Assembly (NCBI GenBank): GCA_947459295.1
Contig: CANHCY010000002.1
Coordinates: forward strand, 1-64,000
Source of the DNA: Chitinophagaceae bacterium
Lineage (GTDB): Bacteria; Bacteroidota; Bacteroidia; Chitinophagales; Chitinophagaceae
Direction: 5' to 3'
DNA: 64,000 bases
Shown here: in pieces, positions 60,883 to 64,000 of the stretch
Layout of the letters: every line of letters begins with the position of its first letter
Numbering within the stretch: the first letter of the stretch is position 1
Program-made: the position numbers and the translations under genes
The notes under the pieces: generated by a model
What the model saw: the letters and a program-made list of their open reading frames with translations, nothing else
What the model was told of the DNA's origin: nothing
Databases searched by the model: none

Positions 60883-60969
60883 TTGTTTAATTTTATAAAA
60901 CCAAAGTTAAACAAAGAAAGGGATCCCGCAATCAATTTTGTTTAATTTTTTAAAATAAATATTAAACAA
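60883..60969. promoter_or_regulatory. Candidate operators: two identical inverted repeats flanking the crt promoter
   Basis: TTGTTTAA occurs at 60883-60890 and 60938-60945. Its reverse complement TTAAACAA occurs at 60907-60914 and 60962-60969. Each pair is separated by exactly 16 bases, and the pairs are exactly 55 bases apart. A 21-base segment beginning at 60880 repeats at 60935 with one mismatch. The downstream pair covers the -7 element and start site; the upstream pair lies just above the -33. This is likely the binding region of the neighbouring MerR/CarH-type regulator, which is an inference. Confidence 0.65.
60902..60931 (-). promoter_or_regulatory. Promoter of the sigma factor-crt operon
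   Basis: On the minus strand TTG (60929-60931) is followed after 19 bases by TAACTTTG (60902-60909), an excellent match to the primary sigma promoter of Bacteroidota. Transcription would start near 60895, about 14 bases before the sigma ATG. It is bracketed by the inverted repeats described at 60883-60969. Confidence 0.72.
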
Positions 60970-60970
60970 A

Positions 60971-60995
60971 TAAGGAGCTGAAAATCAGCTCCTTA
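60971..60995 (-). terminator. Terminator after the MerR/CarH gene
   Basis: TAAGGAGCTGA (60971-60981) and TCAGCTCCTTA (85-95) form an 11-bp stem with an AAA loop, followed on the minus strand by a T-rich stretch. It lies 33 bases after the regulator stop and directly borders the upstream operator half-site, separating the regulator from the crt operon. Confidence 0.78.
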
Positions 60996-61028
60996 TGAAA
61001 AATAGATGGTTAAATCGATGTTTTTTGA

Positions 61029-61910
61029 CTACGCTAGCTTGGCCAAATAGTCCATGACTTCAGGTAAAGAACGCTTTAAATTGACGTTACCAGGGATCGT
61101 TTTTTTGTAACTCTGGGTTAATAAACCAGAAACAACCACCGAGTAATTAGACATATTAGCGCCTACTTTACCTAAAAACTTCTCAAAATTAAAATTGCTA
61201 GCTACAGATGTTAAATGGGTATAGAGGAATGTAGGTCCTTTTAGATCGGCTACATATACGACGTCACGCATTGGTACGTTGGCACCTAAATACAATACTT
61301 TGACACCACGTGATTTAAGTAAATAATACATAAATAAGATACCCAACTCATGGTGCTCTCCTTCTGGTAAGAATAAAAGCGCTGTAGAAGTTACTTGCAA
61401 AGCAGGAACCGTTTTTTCGATGCCTACAATTAATTTTTGTCTAATAATATTGGTTACAAGATGCTCCTGCGCTGGATTAACGCGGCTTGTAACCCACAGT
61501 ATACCTATTCTTTCGAGGAATGGGAAAATAATTTGTGTGATTGTTTTTTCGATGCCCTTACTTGAAATTTGGAAATCAAGTACCGATTCAAAATCTTCGA
61601 TGCGAAGATCTACCATGCACTCAATTAGCTCATTTACAATTCTTTCGAGTTGGGCTTCCGACTGTGTCAATGAAAGAATTCTTTCTTTCATTTCAATCGG
61701 TTTCATTTTGTCAATATGGGAAATTTTGTACCCGTATTTATTGAGTAACGCTATGTTTAACAGCGTAATAAGCTCTTCATTGGAATAATAGCGAATATTG
61801 GTATCCGTTCTTGAAGGATTCAAGAAATTATACCTTTGCTCCCATATACGAATAGTATGGGCTTTAATCCCAGAAAGGTTCTCTAAATCTTTAATGGTAA
61901 ATGCATCCAT
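61029..61910 (-). CDS. MerR-family regulator with B12-binding photoreceptor domain (CarH/LitR-like)
   Basis: A 293-aa protein. Residues 4-70 are a MerR winged helix (FTIKDLENLSGIKAHTIRIWEQRY). Residues about 85-165 are the helical cap, with W139, nine residues, then E149-H150, the W-x9-EH signature of CarH photoreceptors. The cobalamin domain follows, with E185-x-H187-x-x-G190, where H187 would bind cobalt. In known CarH proteins, darkness with adenosylcobalamin favours a DNA-bound tetramer that represses carotenoid genes, and light breaks it apart. The setting next to a crt operon supports the same role here. Light sensing is inferred. Confidence 0.9.
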   Translation of the reverse strand: MDAFTIKDLENLSGIKAHTIRIWEQRYNFLNPSRTDTNIRYYSNEELITLLNIALLNKYGYKISHIDKMKPIEMKERILSLTQSEAQLERIVNELIECMVDLRIEDFESVLDFQISSKGIEKTITQIIFPFLERIGILWVTSRVNPAQEHLVTNIIRQKLIVGIEKTVPALQVTSTALLFLPEGEHHELGILFMYYLLKSRGVKVLYLGANVPMRDVVYVADLKGPTFLYTHLTSVASNFNFEKFLGKVGANMSNYSVVVSGLLTQSYKKTIPGNVNLKRSLPEVMDYLAKLA

Positions 61911-61936
61911 GCCCCTATAACAACAAGTCCGCCAAT

Positions 61937-61949
61937 TTGTTTAAACCTA
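61937..61949 (-). promoter_or_regulatory. Half-site overlapping a -7-like element before the CarH-like gene
   Basis: TTGTTTAA (61937-61944) repeats the half-site found at the crt promoter, here as part of the palindrome GTTTAAAC (61939-61946). On the minus strand it overlaps TAGGTTTA (61942-61949), a one-mismatch -7 element, about 30 bases before the regulator ATG. The partner half-site at the 16-base spacing is missing. It suggests autoregulation, with weaker support than the crt sites. Confidence 0.4.
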
Positions 61950-62807
61950 CCCTTTAATTCCCTTTAAATACTGACCATAGCCACTTTTCTCGTATTTGGC
62001 AGCCAGTTTTAAGAGCTGGTCACGGTCAATAAAGCCCATTCGGTAAGCAACTTCCTCAATACAGCCTATTTTTTGGCTTTGGCGCTTTTCAATAACCCTA
62101 ACAAACTCGCAAGCGTCGCTTAATGAGTCAAAAGTGCCCGTATCAAGCCAAGCAGTTCCGCGGTTCATGATACCCACTTGTAAAGTGCCTCTTTGTAAAT
62201 ATTCGTTGTTAACGGTCGTGATTTCATATTCACCTCTAGCAGAAGGTTCAATATTTTTTGCAATTTCTACAACGTCATTGTCATAAAAATATAAACCTGG
62301 CACAGCATAATTTGATTTTGGCTGCGTAGGTTTTTCTTCAATAGAAATAGCTTTTTTATTATCGTCAAATTCAACCACACCATAACGCTCTGGATCATTT
62401 ACTTCGTAAGCAAATACGGCAGCGCCTTCAATGTTGTTAAAGGATTGTACGAGTTTACTAAAGCCGGCACCATAAAAAATATTATCGCCAAGTACCAGCG
62501 CTACTTTATCGGTACCAATAAAATCAGCACCAATAACAAAAGCTTGTGCAAGACCATTTGGTTTTTCTTGAACCGCGTATGAAAATTTACAACCAAGTTC
62601 AGAACCATCTTCAAGCAAACGCTGAAACTGGACGCTGTCTTCAGGTGTAGTAATAATTAAAATTTCTTTAATGCCCGCTAACATTAAAATAGATAGCGGA
62701 TAATAAATCATAGGCTTGTCATAAATAGGCATTAACTGCTTACTAATTCCTTTTGTAATTGGATAGAGTCTAGTGCCTGATCCCCCTGCTAATATGATGC
62801 CTTTCAT
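61947..62807 (-). CDS. rfbA: Glucose-1-phosphate thymidylyltransferase
   Basis: A 286-aa enzyme forming dTDP-glucose from dTTP and glucose 1-phosphate, the first step to dTDP-L-rhamnose. The nucleotide-binding start [20 protein letters not shown] and the [18 protein letters not shown] segment are clear; the [10 protein letters not shown] and [13 protein letters not shown] segments further on are also typical. It is the third gene of rfbB-rfbC-rfbA, 16 bases after rfbC. rfbD is not visible here. Confidence 0.96.
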   Translation of the reverse strand: MKGIILAGGSGTRLYPITKGISKQLMPIYDKPMIYYPLSILMLAGIKEILIITTPEDSVQFQRLLEDGSELGCKFSYAVQEKPNGLAQAFVIGADFIGTDKVALVLGDNIFYGAGFSKLVQSFNNIEGAAVFAYEVNDPERYGVVEFDDNKKAISIEEKPTQPKSNYAVPGLYFYDNDVVEIAKNIEPSARGEYEITTVNNEYLQRGTLQVGIMNRGTAWLDTGTFDSLSDACEFVRVIEKRQSQKIGCIEEVAYRMGFIDRDQLLKLAAKYEKSGYGQYLKGIKG

Positions 62808-62823
62808 GATGAGTTATTTTAAT

Positions 62824-63375
62824 TTATAAAGAAGCCGTATAATCTGCAAAGCTTCCGAGTGTTTTATCTTTTTCAGACAATATAATTTCACTGTCTGCTA
62901 ATTTCCAATCGATGTTTAAATCCTTGTCGTTGTACATGATACCCACTTCGTTACCAGGCTCATAAAATTTATCAACCTTGTAAAAGAAAGTAGCGGCATC
63001 ACTGAGTACCACAAAGCCGTGCGCAAATCCTGCAGGTACAAAAAACTGTTTGTGGTTATCGGCAGTTAATTCAATGGCAAAATGCTGTCCAAAACTTGGA
63101 GAACCTTTTCTTAAATCAACGGCGATGTCAAGGACCGATCCTTCTAAAACCCTTACCAGCTTTGCTTGTGCAGAAGCGCCTCTTTGCATATGAAGTCCTC
63201 TTAACACCCCTTTACTAGACCGTGATTGATTGTCTTGTACAAACAAAATATCGAGGCCTGATCCTGCATTAAAATCTCTTTGATTGAACGTTTCAATAAA
63301 ATAACCTCTTGCATCGCCATGCACTTTTTCATGAACGATAAAACAGTCTTGTAAAGGCGTTTGCTCAATTCTCAT
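62824..63375 (-). CDS. rfbC: dTDP-4-dehydrorhamnose 3,5-epimerase
   Basis: A 183-aa cupin-fold enzyme. Visible motifs are ARGYFIETFNQRDF near 23, GVLRGLHMQ near 56 with the catalytic His, the AVDLRKGSPSFGQ segment near 86, and FYKVDKFYEPGNE near 133 with the catalytic Tyr. Its ATG overlaps the rfbB stop by one base, so translation is coupled. It acts in dTDP-L-rhamnose synthesis for surface polysaccharide. Confidence 0.95.
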   Translation of the reverse strand: MRIEQTPLQDCFIVHEKVHGDARGYFIETFNQRDFNAGSGLDILFVQDNQSRSSKGVLRGLHMQRGASAQAKLVRVLEGSVLDIAVDLRKGSPSFGQHFAIELTADNHKQFFVPAGFAHGFVVLSDAATFFYKVDKFYEPGNEVGIMYNDKDLNIDWKLADSEIILSEKDKTLGSFADYTASL

Positions 63376-64000
63376 TATCTGTTCGTATACATTTGGTTAT
63401 AGTAAGTTTGGTAGGTACCGCTTGTTACATTTTCTAACCAAGCTGTGTTTTGCAAATACCAATCGATGGTTGCAGCAAGTCCTTGTTCAAAAGTAACCGA
63501 TGGACTCCAACCTAATTCCTTATTTAATTTAGTTGCATCAATGGCGTAACGGCGATCATGCCCTGGTCGGTCTTTTACATAGGTAATGAGCTGTTCGCTC
63601 TCTCCTTTTGCACGACCTAATTTTTCATCCATTTGCGTACACAACAATTTAACGAGGTCAATATTGGTCCACTCATTAAAGCCACCAATATTGTAGGTGT
63701 CTCCTTTTTTACCTTCATGAAATATTAAATCAATAGCGCGTGCATGATCAATCACATAGAGCCAATCGCGCGTGTAGAGACCATCTCCATATACCGGCAA
63801 GGCTTTTTTATTGATAATATTATGAATGAATAAAGGAATTAATTTTTCAGGAAAATGGTTAGGACCATAGTTGTTAGAACAGTTAGAAACCACAATGGGT
63901 AAGTGATAGGTTTCGCCGTAGGCACGCACAAAATGATCGCTCGCTGCTTTACTTGCAGAGTATGGTGAGTTTGGATCGTAAGGCGTGGTTTCTTTAAACA
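63375..64000 (-). CDS. rfbB: dTDP-glucose 4,6-dehydratase, partial (5' end beyond window)
   Basis: The reading frame continues to the right edge without a stop, so the codon for MRAYGETYH at 63929 is not the start but an internal GTG (Val). The visible 208 residues include YSASKAASDHFVRAYGETY with the catalytic Tyr-x3-Lys, SNCSNNYGPNHFPEKLIPL and GDGLYTRDWLYVIDHARAI, all typical of RmlB. The N-terminal NAD loop lies outside. It is the first known gene of rfbB-rfbC-rfbA. Confidence 0.95.
   Translation of the reverse strand, partial: FKETTPYDPNSPYSASKAASDHFVRAYGETYHLPIVVSNCSNNYGPNHFPEKLIPLFIHNIINKKALPVYGDGLYTRDWLYVIDHARAIDLIFHEGKKGDTYNIGGFNEWTNIDLVKLLCTQMDEKLGRAKGESEQLITYVKDRPGHDRRYAIDATKLNKELGWSPSVTFEQGLAATIDWYLQNTAWLENVTSGTYQTYYNQMYTNR

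Noticed and set aside
1..64000. CRISPR arrays, insertion sequences, prophage, rRNA genes and known riboswitches
   Set aside because: No regular repeat-spacer pattern, transposase, integrase, rRNA or recognised riboswitch core was seen on reading the window.

Overview
The window looks like the chromosome of a pigmented, free-living Bacteroidota bacterium, most likely a Chitinophagaceae relative. The signs are a fused MurF-Alr protein, gliding genes gldF and gldG, an exbB-exbD-exbD-tonB operon, a GLPGLI protein beside an outer-membrane receptor, a fucosidase and lyase locus, a flexirubin-free carotenoid cluster, and promoters of the Bacteroidota type (TTG about 19-22 bases before TAnnTTTG). No phage, insertion sequence or CRISPR array was seen. 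The taxonomic placement is inferred from gene content only.

Layout. 1-10 kb: start of ileS, a D-lactate dehydrogenase, then a leftward block gldF-gldG-terC-murF/alr-lspA and a leftward iscS-iscU-iscA operon. 10-14 kb: methylmalonyl-CoA epimerase, then acpP-fabF-rnc with a strong hairpin between acpP and fabF, a GNAT enzyme and a YcxB-like protein. 14-20 kb: LacI regulator, tandem DUF1080 protein, a three-gene signalling operon (REC, PAS kinase, REC-kinase) and a BNR-repeat secreted protein. 20-28 kb: mnmE, the exb/ton operon, and a large zinc metalloprotease. 28-37 kb: housekeeping enzymes (flavin reductase, glycyl-tRNA synthetase, aminopeptidase P, MazG-like protein, Dtd, di-haem peroxidase, flippase, fRMsr, DEAD-box helicase) and tRNA-Leu(TAG).

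37-54 kb is a glycan-use region: divergent GH95 and GH29 fucosidases, GLPGLI plus outer-membrane receptor, heparinase II/III-DUF2264-GH88, and xylB-xylA-galK, with no SusC/SusD pair. tRNA-Arg(CCG) follows.

53.6-62 kb is the most interesting part. One leftward operon encodes an ECF sigma factor followed by crtI, crtB, idi, a CrtD-type desaturase, a CruF-type hydratase, crtZ and crtY. The enzyme set predicts a monocyclic xanthophyll of the saproxanthin type. Just upstream is a MerR regulator whose C-terminal half carries the W-x9-EH and ExHxxG signatures of CarH/LitR coenzyme-B12 photoreceptors. The promoter of the operon is bracketed by two inverted repeats with identical geometry (TTGTTTAA-N16-TTAAACAA, 55 bases apart), and a further half-site lies in the regulator's own leader. 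This reads as a light-controlled carotenoid regulon with a visible candidate operator. The window ends in rfbB-rfbC-rfbA, with rfbB cut by the edge.
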